DNA of 64,000 nucleotides. Origin: Nitrospira sp. UBA5698. Lineage in GTDB: Bacteria; Nitrospirota; Nitrospiria; Nitrospirales; Nitrospiraceae. Each line of letters opens with the position of its first letter. Within the stretch, counting starts at the first letter, position 1. The stretch lies in assembly GCA_002420115.1 (NCBI GenBank), contig DIHK01000018.1, positions 124,001-188,000 of the forward strand. Direction: 5' to 3'. Shown in pieces: positions 40,793 through 48,201 of this stretch. The translations under genes and the position numbers were made by a program. The notes beneath the pieces were generated by a model that was not told the origin of the DNA, did no database searches, and worked only from the letters and a program-made list of their open reading frames with translations.

Positions 40793-41374
40793 ATGATGCA
40801 GCATGTACCTTTGACCGTTCGAGGCTACAGAAATTTCACCATTGCACTCGCTTCCCTCATAGCTTTAAGCGTCATCATACTTCCACTTGCCGGATGTAGT
40901 GACAGTGGACAAGGCGGACCGAATCTTGCCTCTCTCTCCACACCGACAGATTCCCCGAAAAGTGAGGACGCTCAATCAGACCCCAATGCTGCCGAAATCG
41001 CTCCCGGTGAACAGGAAGAAATGGCGATGTCACCTGAACTAGAGCCTCTTCCCGATGAGGTTGATGAGGCTACGGAGGGGGACCTTGAACCTCCCCCACC
41101 AACAGGGGCAACCGCGCAATTGAACTGGGAAGCCTCGACGGATCCCAATGTGCTCGGTTATTTTGTCCATTACGGGAAACAATCACCTGGAGTGTATGGT
41201 TCGTGTTCTTACGAGCACAGCCAACGCGTCGGGCCTCCTCCAGCCACAATTACTGAGCTCGATCCCAATACACCCTATTTCTTTGCAATCAGTGCTTTCG
41301 GTGAATCAGAAAGCGAGGAGGAAACTCCTTGTTCAAATGAGATCATCGTGGTCACCCCTGCCGTTCAAGGCTGA
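40793..41374 (+). CDS. Fibronectin type III lipoprotein
   Basis: A 193-residue lipoprotein: signal region with lipobox LAGC (cysteine about residue 35), an acidic Pro/Glu-rich linker (about 40-105), and one FN3-like domain (about 106-190) with TAQLNWEASTDPNVLGYFVH, ITELDPNTPYFFAISAFGES and the ending SNEIIVVTP. Two cysteines in the domain (GSCSYE and TPCSNE) may bridge. GAGGAG precedes the ATG. Such domains commonly mediate surface binding. Monocistronic with a sigma-54 promoter and a terminator. Confidence 0.75.
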   Translation: MMQHVPLTVRGYRNFTIALASLIALSVIILPLAGCSDSGQGGPNLASLSTPTDSPKSEDAQSDPNAAEIAPGEQEEMAMSPELEPLPDEVDEATEGDLEPPPPTGATAQLNWEASTDPNVLGYFVHYGKQSPGVYGSCSYEHSQRVGPPPATITELDPNTPYFFAISAFGESESEEETPCSNEIIVVTPAVQG

Positions 41375-41408
41375 AGAGGAAGCCTCCGATACGTCCCTCG
41401 CATTCCAA

Positions 41409-41439
41409 GAGATCCCCTGGGTTTAGGCCAGGGGATCTC
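41409..41439. terminator. Terminator hairpin after the FN3 lipoprotein
   Basis: GAGATCCCCTGG (41409-41420) and CCAGGGGATCTC (41428-41439) make a perfect 12-bp stem with a 7-base loop, followed by GTTGTTG. It lies 34 bases after the stop codon. Confidence 0.7.
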
Positions 41440-41557
41440 GTTGTTGACCTCACTCTGACGATTTGCTAGCCTCCCACGTCATCTTTTGGCATCCCAAACA
41501 GTAATTAGCGACTAGTGGAGTCTGCCACCCCTTGCGCTACTGATGAAAGGACTCTCC

Positions 41558-43423
41558 ATGGCCGGTTTAGTCACGTCGTCTGAACTCCTCACCGCCTTAC
41601 ACAACAAAGCAACGCAACTCAGGATCGGCAGTGTGCGAGCCACAAGCGAAGCAGGCAGCGGGCATCCTTCGAGTTGTGCGTCGGCAGCGGATATCGTGGC
41701 GGCGTTGTTTTTCTCCGTCATGCGATACGACCCGCACAATCCAAAGGCGCGCAACAGTGACCGCTTTATCCTTTCAAAAGGGCATGCCGCACCACTCTTA
41801 TACGCTGCCTGGGCAGAGGCAGGATTGTTCCCTTCCAGCGACCTCTTGAAACTGCGTACCCTCGCTTCCGATCTGGAGGGACACCCGACTCCCCGCTTAC
41901 CATTCGTCGATATGGCAACCGGCTCACTTGGGCAAGGACTGTCCGTCGGAATTGGAATCGCGCTGAATGCCAAGTTCGTCGATACACTCGATTACCGTAC
42001 CTACGTACTGATGGGAGACGGTGAATCCGTTGAGGGGTCGGTCTGGGAAGCAGCCGAGGTTGGCCGCCACTACGCGCTGGACAATCTTTGCGCCATCGTT
42101 GATATCAATCGATTGGGACAGAGTGATCCAACCATGCTGCAACACGACATGGAGGCCTATCGGTCACGCTGGACCGGATTCGGATGGCATGCGATCGTCG
42201 TCGATGGCCATAACCTGGCCGCAATCCTCTCAGCCTTCGATGAAGCAGCCCGCACCAAGGGGCGCCCGACCGTGTTACTAGCCAAAACTTATAAGGGCAA
42301 GGGGATCTCATTTATTGAAAACAAAGCCGAATGGCACGGGAAACCCTTAAAGAAGGGCGAGGAATCGCAAAAAGCCATCGACGAGCTGACTCAACAGTTA
42401 CAACCAAATAGCACGACGATCCAGATCTCCAAACCATCCGCTCCAGCCAGTCCCTCACCGGCCATGGGAACCATGCCGGCGGCCCCGTACACAATCGGCG
42501 ACTCCGTCGCGACTCGCGAAGCGTTCGGAGCGGCACTGGAAGCCCTGGGAGCTGTCCATCCTCTCACCGTTGCGCTGGATGCCGACGTCAAAAACTCGAC
42601 GTATACCGACAAATTTGGGAAGAAGTTTTCCAATCGTTTTTTCGAGAATTTCATCGCCGAACAAAATATGGTGGGCGCAGCCGCTGGTCTGGCGGCCTGC
42701 GGGAAAGTTCCATTTGCTGCGACGTTCGCCTGCTTCTTGAGCCGGGCCTACGACTTCATCCGCATGGCTGCCGTCAGTGGCTCGAATATTAAGCTGGTGG
42801 GAACCCACGTCGGCGTCAGTATCGGCGAAGATGGCCCCTCCCAAATGGGGCTCGAAGACATCGCCATGATGGCCGCACAACCCAATGTGACCGTCCTCTA
42901 TCCCTCGGATGGGAATTCGACCTATCACCTTATCGAGGCTGCTGCTCGGCACCAAGGGATGGTCTATGTCCGAGCGGGTAGACCAAAGAACCCGGTGATT
43001 TACGGAGCAGACGAGCGGTTCCATATCGGCGGGAGTAAGGTCCTCAGGCAAAGCGCTGCGGATGTGCTCACCATCGTGGCGGCCGGTGTGACTCTGTTTG
43101 AGGCGTTGAAAGCCTATGACCAGCTCAAGGCGGCGGGCATCGCCGTCCGTGTCATCGATCTCTACAGTATCGCCCCGATCGATCGAACAACGTTGATGGA
43201 GAGTGGACAGGCGACCCAACGGCGAATCCTCACAGTGGAAGATCACTATGCCCATGGAGGCCTTGGTGATGCCGTCCTCAATGCCGTGAGTACCGAGAGG
43301 ATGTGCGTGCATAAACTCGCCGTTCGCGAAATTCCACATAGTGGAAAGCCCGATGAACTCATCGACCACTATGGGATCGGCGCACGCTCCATCGTGGAAG
43401 CAGTAAAGGCCATCGTCAAATAG
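41558..43423 (+). CDS. tkt: Transketolase
   Basis: A 621-residue ThDP enzyme moving two-carbon units between sugar phosphates in the pentose phosphate and Calvin-type pathways. ThDP domain: SEAGSGHPSSCASAADI, SKGHAAPLLYAAW, GDGESVEGSVWEA; pyrimidine domain: RFFENFIAEQNMVGAAAGL with the catalytic glutamate; C-terminal RRILTVEDHYAHGGLGDAV. It resembles the shorter transketolase type (about 620 residues) found in animals and some bacteria rather than the 660-residue E. coli type. ATG 41558 has AAAGGA seven bases upstream; an ATG five codons earlier is less well placed. Confidence 0.92.
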   Translation: MAGLVTSSELLTALHNKATQLRIGSVRATSEAGSGHPSSCASAADIVAALFFSVMRYDPHNPKARNSDRFILSKGHAAPLLYAAWAEAGLFPSSDLLKLRTLASDLEGHPTPRLPFVDMATGSLGQGLSVGIGIALNAKFVDTLDYRTYVLMGDGESVEGSVWEAAEVGRHYALDNLCAIVDINRLGQSDPTMLQHDMEAYRSRWTGFGWHAIVVDGHNLAAILSAFDEAARTKGRPTVLLAKTYKGKGISFIENKAEWHGKPLKKGEESQKAIDELTQQLQPNSTTIQISKPSAPASPSPAMGTMPAAPYTIGDSVATREAFGAALEALGAVHPLTVALDADVKNSTYTDKFGKKFSNRFFENFIAEQNMVGAAAGLAACGKVPFAATFACFLSRAYDFIRMAAVSGSNIKLVGTHVGVSIGEDGPSQMGLEDIAMMAAQPNVTVLYPSDGNSTYHLIEAAARHQGMVYVRAGRPKNPVIYGADERFHIGGSKVLRQSAADVLTIVAAGVTLFEALKAYDQLKAAGIAVRVIDLYSIAPIDRTTLMESGQATQRRILTVEDHYAHGGLGDAVLNAVSTERMCVHKLAVREIPHSGKPDELIDHYGIGARSIVEAVKAIVK

Positions 43424-43636
43424 CACGTGGAGCCTTTGGAATCTGCCCCTTGGTGTCTTCACCTCGTTGGTGGCTAACATCATGAATTATCTGAATGACT
43501 TATCTGATTTATCCGATCATTCGGAACCGCATCAGGCCGAACCCGTTCGTCGAAGGCCTGATTGTACGACACCCAATTATTCGGTCACGAAGGCAACCGA
43601 TCCGTATGACGTTTTCACATTTTCCAGAAAAAACTG

Positions 43637-43645
43637 TGGTATAGT
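43637..43645 (+). promoter_or_regulatory. Extended -10 promoter element before the cytochrome gene
   Basis: TGG-TATAGT fits the TGn-TATAAT extended -10 pattern; no clear -35 box precedes it. The leader would be about 85 bases. The rest of the 313-base stretch 43424-43736 contains nothing else I can name. Confidence 0.4.
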
Positions 43646-43736
43646 TTATGCCGATTGGATCAATAAGGTTGAATACGTCGTTTGACGTTAACAGAGAAGA
43701 CAGGCAGGTCACCTTACAACTCAAGAGGAGGTACGA

Positions 43737-44198
43737 ATGACGAGGAGGAATGTAAGCGTCTCAATGTTGGCCTTGGGGTGCGCCCTGTTTCTTTCAGGAG
43801 GTTTAGCCTCAGCGGAAGATCTGCCCCCATTGGCCCCGGTTCCACCTGACTACGCCGATAAAAAGATGCCGGCAGGTGGATGGACAGACGCAAAAGCCAT
43901 TGAAGAGGGCGGAAAGATTTACAGAGGTGAGTTCAAGACCGAAGTTAACTGCAGCAGTTGCCACGGGAAGGACGGCGCTCCTGTGAAAAAGGGTGCACGG
44001 GATCTACGTGACCCCAACATCGTTTGTCGCTTCTCAGATGCGTACTGGTTCTGGCGGGTAGCGGAGGGAATTCCAAAGACAAAGATGAAGGGCAACAAGG
44101 GCCTCTTGTCCGAAGAACAGATCTGGCAAGTCATGGCCTATGAAAACCAATTCTCGCACGGAGGCAAACCAGCCGACCGTTCCTGCTACAAGCCTTGA
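43737..44198 (+). CDS. Periplasmic c-type cytochrome, mono-heme
   Basis: A 153-residue exported cytochrome. Signal peptide with cleavage near ASA-ED (residue 26); heme motif C72-S-S-C75-H76 in VNCSSCHGKDG; likely axial methionine M118 in GIPKTKMKGN; C-terminal helix EQIWQVMAYENQF. This is a class I cytochrome of the type that serves as soluble electron carrier; in nitrite oxidisers such carriers link nitrite oxidoreductase to the terminal oxidase, but no partner gene is next to it. Two extra cysteines (IVCRF, RSCYKP) may form a disulfide. GAGGAGG is eight bases before the ATG. Confidence 0.88.
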   Translation: MTRRNVSVSMLALGCALFLSGGLASAEDLPPLAPVPPDYADKKMPAGGWTDAKAIEEGGKIYRGEFKTEVNCSSCHGKDGAPVKKGARDLRDPNIVCRFSDAYWFWRVAEGIPKTKMKGNKGLLSEEQIWQVMAYENQFSHGGKPADRSCYKP

Positions 44199-44245
44199 GG
44201 CAAGTACCATAATCTCGACGATTCAAACGAGATCATGACTAGGAT

Positions 44246-44278
44246 AAGGGGGAGCGGGCATGATGCCTGCTCCCCCTT
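44246..44278. terminator. Bidirectional terminator between cytochrome and cupin genes
   Basis: AAGGGGGAGCGGGCA (44246-44260) pairs with TGCCTGCTCCCCCTT (44264-44278), 15 bp with one G-T pair and a 3-base loop, followed by TCCTTCTT. It lies between convergent genes. Confidence 0.75.
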
Positions 44279-44311
44279 TCCTTCTTAACATCCCAACATT
44301 GGCTGGAATCT

Positions 44312-44641
44312 TTAGTCTGAGCTTGGATTGGGGGCAACGAACACCAGCACTTTGAGCCGCTGGGTCGTGTGATTCTTCACGCCGTGCTCTTCTCCTGCGG
44401 GGGCAAGCGTACCTTGCCCAGCCTCAAGCATGCGGTGTTCTGAGCCAACCTGAAATGTTCCCTGCCCTTCCAGAACAATGTAGACCTTGTCCTGGTGGCC
44501 ATGGATATGCCCCTTTTGTTCCTGACCAGGCTCAAAGCAATAGATATCACAGAACAACCGCTCGGTTTGGAACAGATTGTTCTTCTTCATTTTGTCGCTG
44601 GCAAACCGTTGATAGTCAGCCAGAGTGATCACCTTCATCAT
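44312..44641 (-). CDS. Cupin domain protein
   Basis: A 109-residue single-domain cupin. Motif 1 is CFEPGQEQKGHIHGHQDKVYIV (two histidines and a glutamine/aspartate in the usual metal positions) and motif 2 is LAPAGEEHGVKNH. Cupins of this size are metal-dependent dioxygenases, isomerases or binding proteins; the sequence does not say which. The ATG at 44641 has GGAGTA six bases upstream. It follows, on the same strand, the coiled-coil protein gene by 41 bases. Confidence 0.8.
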   Translation of the reverse strand: MMKVITLADYQRFASDKMKKNNLFQTERLFCDIYCFEPGQEQKGHIHGHQDKVYIVLEGQGTFQVGSEHRMLEAGQGTLAPAGEEHGVKNHTTQRLKVLVFVAPNPSSD

Positions 44642-44682
44642 GGGTACTCCATTCCGGTCACCTGAACAGATCAAATCGAACG

Positions 44683-45117
44683 TTACGGTATGCGCGACAG
44701 CAGTTTCTGATAGGACTGTTTGAGTTCGTGCAGCGCACTGTTCATCCCATCCTGCACATCCTGCCATTTCTTATCAGTGGTCTGCTTCAGCCCATCAAGC
44801 TGTTCCCTCACACCGTCCTTCTTTTTCTCTAATTCATTGAGCGATTTCTGCAACTCCGCCCGGGTGGATGCCGATGCGTCTGCCACTTTTCCGCGTAATG
44901 CAGCGATCTGCTGCTGAAGTGCGGCAAGTTCCTCCTGAGCTTTCCGTTGAAATGCCGTTTTTTGCTGATCCGTATACTCCTTGGTGGCCTCGATTGTCTC
45001 ACGAGCTTCCTTGACGATCTTGTCCGTCCCGACCGGCGACTCCGCTCCAACGTGCTGACAAATCACCAAACCTGTTATCGAAACCAAGAGTATTCCTGTC
45101 GGCCATCGACCTTGCAT
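44683..45117 (-). CDS. Periplasmic coiled-coil protein
   Basis: A 144-residue protein: signal peptide GILLVSITGLVICQHVGA-ES, then an almost wholly helical, charged region with heptads (RKAQEELAALQQQIAALRGK, ELQKSLNELEKKKDGVREQL) and DKKWQDVQDGMNSALHELKQ. No catalytic motif. It is likely an elongated periplasmic or envelope-associated protein. GGGAGGGAG lies before ATG 45117; the frame is open further upstream without a ribosome site. Confidence 0.65.
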   Translation of the reverse strand: MQGRWPTGILLVSITGLVICQHVGAESPVGTDKIVKEARETIEATKEYTDQQKTAFQRKAQEELAALQQQIAALRGKVADASASTRAELQKSLNELEKKKDGVREQLDGLKQTTDKKWQDVQDGMNSALHELKQSYQKLLSRIP

Positions 45118-45248
45118 CGTCTCTCCCTCCCTGGAATGAGTCAGTATAGTCAGGACCCCAACCAAAGTCACCACTGCTAAACTTTCCGGAACGAGCAACC
45201 GACAAAGCACTGTCTGGAACAGCAGGGTCACAACCTGGGAGCCCCTCT

Positions 45249-46139
45249 ATGCCCCCTGAAACACAGCCAGTCTCTTCTCCACTCGAACAGCTTGAACAGG
45301 CTCTCATACAGAAAATCAAGACGGGGGAGATTGAGCTTCCACTCTTACCGCAAGCCGCCAGCAGAGTGATGGCGCTCGCGTCAGATCCAAAGGCCGATGC
45401 GGCAAAGCTCTCCGCATTGATCCATCAGGACCAAGCCCTTGCCGCTCATGTGTTGAAGATTGCCAATTCGCCGGCCTACATGCCCAGGAGTCCGGTCGTT
45501 TCGCTCCAGCACGCAGTCGCTATGTTGGGAATCACCTTGCTATCTGAAATCGCCTTTACCGCCTCATTAAAGGTCGGTGCGTTCCAGATAGCTGGATATG
45601 AGAATGAAGTCAAACAGCTCTGGCGGCATTCGCTGGCCACCGGGGCCTTTGCAAAAGAAGTCGCCCGTGTGAAACGTATGAATGTCGAAAGCGCCTATCT
45701 CTGCGGACTCTTACATGAAATCGGCAAACCCGTTGTCCTGCGGATAACCACGACGATTGCTCAAGACAAAAAACACGATTGGGTCAAAGCACTGGCCACG
45801 ATACTGGACAACAAATCTCACATCAAGACATTGATCGAGGGCTACCATACCCAGGTGGGCGTTCTGATCGCCAGTAAATGGAGTTTGCCCAAACAAGTGG
45901 CGGAAGCGATCCAATACTACGCGGATTACGAGCACACCACCGCCTTCCGCCAGGAATGCATGCTCACCTTTGTTGCAGATCGATTGGCGAGCCACCTCCT
46001 CACGCCGGAAGAAATGCCCGAAGACAGTCTCCGCGATCATCCAGTATTCGCTGAGTTGAACCTGTACCCTCCAGACGTCGATAAACTGCTGACCACCAAA
46101 GAGCAGGTCTTAACCATTGTGAATGCCATGAACCTATGA
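45249..46139 (+). CDS. HDOD domain signalling protein
   Basis: A 296-residue HDOD protein (a non-catalytic relative of HD phosphohydrolases). Segments: LPLLPQAASRVMALASDP, AALIHQDQALAAHVLKIANS-type region, SLQHAVAMLGITLLSEIAF and YLCGLLHEIGKPVVL, where the HD pair is replaced by H-E. HDOD proteins act in stress, chemotaxis and second-messenger signalling. The stop overlaps the start of the transhydrogenase gene (ATGA), an unusual coupling of a signalling domain with an NADPH enzyme. Confidence 0.85.
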   Translation: MPPETQPVSSPLEQLEQALIQKIKTGEIELPLLPQAASRVMALASDPKADAAKLSALIHQDQALAAHVLKIANSPAYMPRSPVVSLQHAVAMLGITLLSEIAFTASLKVGAFQIAGYENEVKQLWRHSLATGAFAKEVARVKRMNVESAYLCGLLHEIGKPVVLRITTTIAQDKKHDWVKALATILDNKSHIKTLIEGYHTQVGVLIASKWSLPKQVAEAIQYYADYEHTTAFRQECMLTFVADRLASHLLTPEEMPEDSLRDHPVFAELNLYPPDVDKLLTTKEQVLTIVNAMNL

Positions 46140-47551
46140 GCATACCAACTACATACGACATCATCGTGATCGGAGCCGGTCCAGCCGGCCAGAAAGCTGC
46201 GGTCCAAGGGGCAAAAGCCGGCAAACGGGTCGCCCTTATCGAACGAGAACGTGGGATTGGAGGAAGCTGCGTCTATCGCGGAACCATTCCAAGTAAGACA
46301 TTGCGAGAGAGCGCCCTCCATCTTGATCGACTCAAGCGAGCCGGTGAAGCCTTACAGTTCAATTTGAAACCAGATACCCAAATCTCCACGCTTCTCAGTC
46401 GCCTTGACCAGGTCGTCCAAGCTCATGATTCATTCATGAGCAAGCAACTCCGCCGAAACGGCATCGCCTTGCTCCATGGTCGAGCACGATTCGTCAACGC
46501 CCGCACCATTGAGATGCAAACCGTCGATGGGGCCTCTCAACAATTCACCGCGGACACAATTGTCGTCGCAACGGGATCACGCCCGAGAAATCCCAACGAC
46601 ATTCCGGTCGACCATGAGCACATTCTCGACAGTGACTCGCTCCTCTCGATGCTGTACCTCCCTCAATCATTGACCGTCGTGGGAGGAGGGGTGATCGGCT
46701 GCGAGTATGCGTCCATCTTTGCGCTATTGGGGGTGGAAGTCACACTCGTTGACCGCGCACCCTACCCGCTGCAATTCATGGATAAGGAACTGGTCGACCA
46801 GTTTGTCAGGGGACTGGAAAACCATGGTAGTCATTATTTCGGCGAGAGCCAGATCGCGGATGTGCGATGGGATGGAGTGACGCATGTCGTCACCACGCTC
46901 AAGAATGGGACCATCATCAAGAGTGAAAAGATGCTGGTCGCCCTTGGACGGCAAGCGAACATTGAAGATCTTGACCTTGAAGCAGCCGGCATTACCCTCT
47001 CAGACAACAGGCTCATCCCGGTCAATCAATATTGTCAGACCACGATGGAACACATCTATGCCGTCGGCGACATGGTCAGTGGACCGGCTCTCGCGTCAAA
47101 GGCAATGGAGCAAGGACGACGTGCCGTCCGGCACGCCCTCAATCTCCCAATCGGGGATGCCGCCTCCACCATCCCACTGGGGATCTACACCATTCCCGAA
47201 ATGGCCAGCATTGGATTGGATGAGATGGGTGCCAGAGAACGATATAAGGATCCGCTTGTGGGGCGGGCGAAGTTTGAGGAAATTGCCCGTGCACAGATCT
47301 CCGGTGGCGGGCAAGGCCTGCTCAAGATGATCGCGGATCCAGCCGGGGAACGGCTACTCGGTATCCAAGTGGTCGGCGATTCCGCAACAGAGCTGGTCCA
47401 CATCGGACAACTCGCACTGCAAAGCGGCACAACGATCGAATCTTTCATCGACAACGTCTTCAACTTTCCAACCTATGCCGAAGCCTACCGCATCGCCGCG
47501 CTGGATATCCTGGGCCAAGTGGCAAAACGCCAAGCATCAAAAGCCGCATAG
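46136..47551 (+). CDS. sthA: Soluble pyridine nucleotide transhydrogenase (SthA-like)
   Basis: A 471-residue FAD enzyme moving hydride between NAD(H) and NADP(H). FAD motif IVIGAGPAGQKAAVQGAKAG, single-cysteine active-site segment GGSCVYRGTIPSKTLRE (as in SthA, which lacks the second cysteine), NAD(P) motif VVGGGVIGCEYASIFALLG, FAD2 YAVGDMVSGPALASKAM, dimer interface FNFPTYAEAYRIAALD. Translation is coupled to the HDOD gene. It is a paralogue of the gene at 889, which lacks even this cysteine. Confidence 0.9.
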   Translation: MSIPTTYDIIVIGAGPAGQKAAVQGAKAGKRVALIERERGIGGSCVYRGTIPSKTLRESALHLDRLKRAGEALQFNLKPDTQISTLLSRLDQVVQAHDSFMSKQLRRNGIALLHGRARFVNARTIEMQTVDGASQQFTADTIVVATGSRPRNPNDIPVDHEHILDSDSLLSMLYLPQSLTVVGGGVIGCEYASIFALLGVEVTLVDRAPYPLQFMDKELVDQFVRGLENHGSHYFGESQIADVRWDGVTHVVTTLKNGTIIKSEKMLVALGRQANIEDLDLEAAGITLSDNRLIPVNQYCQTTMEHIYAVGDMVSGPALASKAMEQGRRAVRHALNLPIGDAASTIPLGIYTIPEMASIGLDEMGARERYKDPLVGRAKFEEIARAQISGGGQGLLKMIADPAGERLLGIQVVGDSATELVHIGQLALQSGTTIESFIDNVFNFPTYAEAYRIAALDILGQVAKRQASKAA

Positions 47552-47789
47552 CGCATACGGAATGCCTGGCGGCTTGGCTGGACGACTCCTTCACCAAACC
47601 TTTTTAGAAGACAACCTGCAGACCACTCTACGGTGACGGAGCACGACGAAACCAGCGGAACCTCTGTCTACTGCTCAGGATACCGCAATCAGCCTCCTGG
47701 ACCCGCTTCATGAACGCGTCGAGTTGGCGTACACGATTTTCGAAGACAGACTCCAAGCACGAGCGGCATGATTCTTTGCAGCGGTGGAG

Positions 47790-48140
47790 TTATGCAGCTT
47801 CACTGGCATCTTTCGCCTTCTGGTAGGGTTCCTTCTCCAATTCCTTGGTCACCGCACGAAGCCGAGCCCATTCCTCTGCCCCGAGGTTCACAAACTCACA
47901 TCCAAAGCTCCCGTCTCGATACCATCGGACGATCGCGTGAGAGATCACAATGGGCGATTCACGATCAGAAACGTGAACCCGAATCTGAAGCACCGTCCCC
48001 GGATTCACCTCAATTAAGCTCCGGACACGACAACCTCGCAGTGAGAGTTCGTTCAATGTCCCATCACCAGAAATAATGTTCGCCGAGCTGAACGAGCTCC
48101 GAAATCCAACAGGGAATCGGTTATCTTTTCGTTGTTCCAT
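47790..48140 (-). CDS. PilZ domain c-di-GMP receptor protein
   Basis: A 116-residue single PilZ domain. The c-di-GMP motif is RKDNRFPVGF (RxxxR-type) at the N-terminus, with LNELSLRGCRV (D/NxSxxG-type) about 30 residues on. Such proteins change the activity of a partner, for example of the motor or polysaccharide synthesis, on binding c-di-GMP. AGAGG five bases before ATG 48140. It follows the GGDEF-EAL gene by 61 bases on the same strand, so the messenger enzyme and its reader are linked. Confidence 0.8.
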   Translation of the reverse strand: MEQRKDNRFPVGFRSSFSSANIISGDGTLNELSLRGCRVRSLIEVNPGTVLQIRVHVSDRESPIVISHAIVRWYRDGSFGCEFVNLGAEEWARLRAVTKELEKEPYQKAKDASEAA

Positions 48141-48201
48141 GTGCACCTCTCTCCTCACGGATGTACGCTCTCGTGGAGGACGTTCGTTTACGCGACACTC
48201 T

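Noticed and set aside
42455..43483. A 342-codon minus-strand frame
   Set aside because: Antisense to transketolase, whose motifs are all on the plus strand.
43467..43685. A 72-codon frame before the cytochrome gene
   Set aside because: Contains the probable promoter, has no ribosome site and ends in the cytochrome leader.
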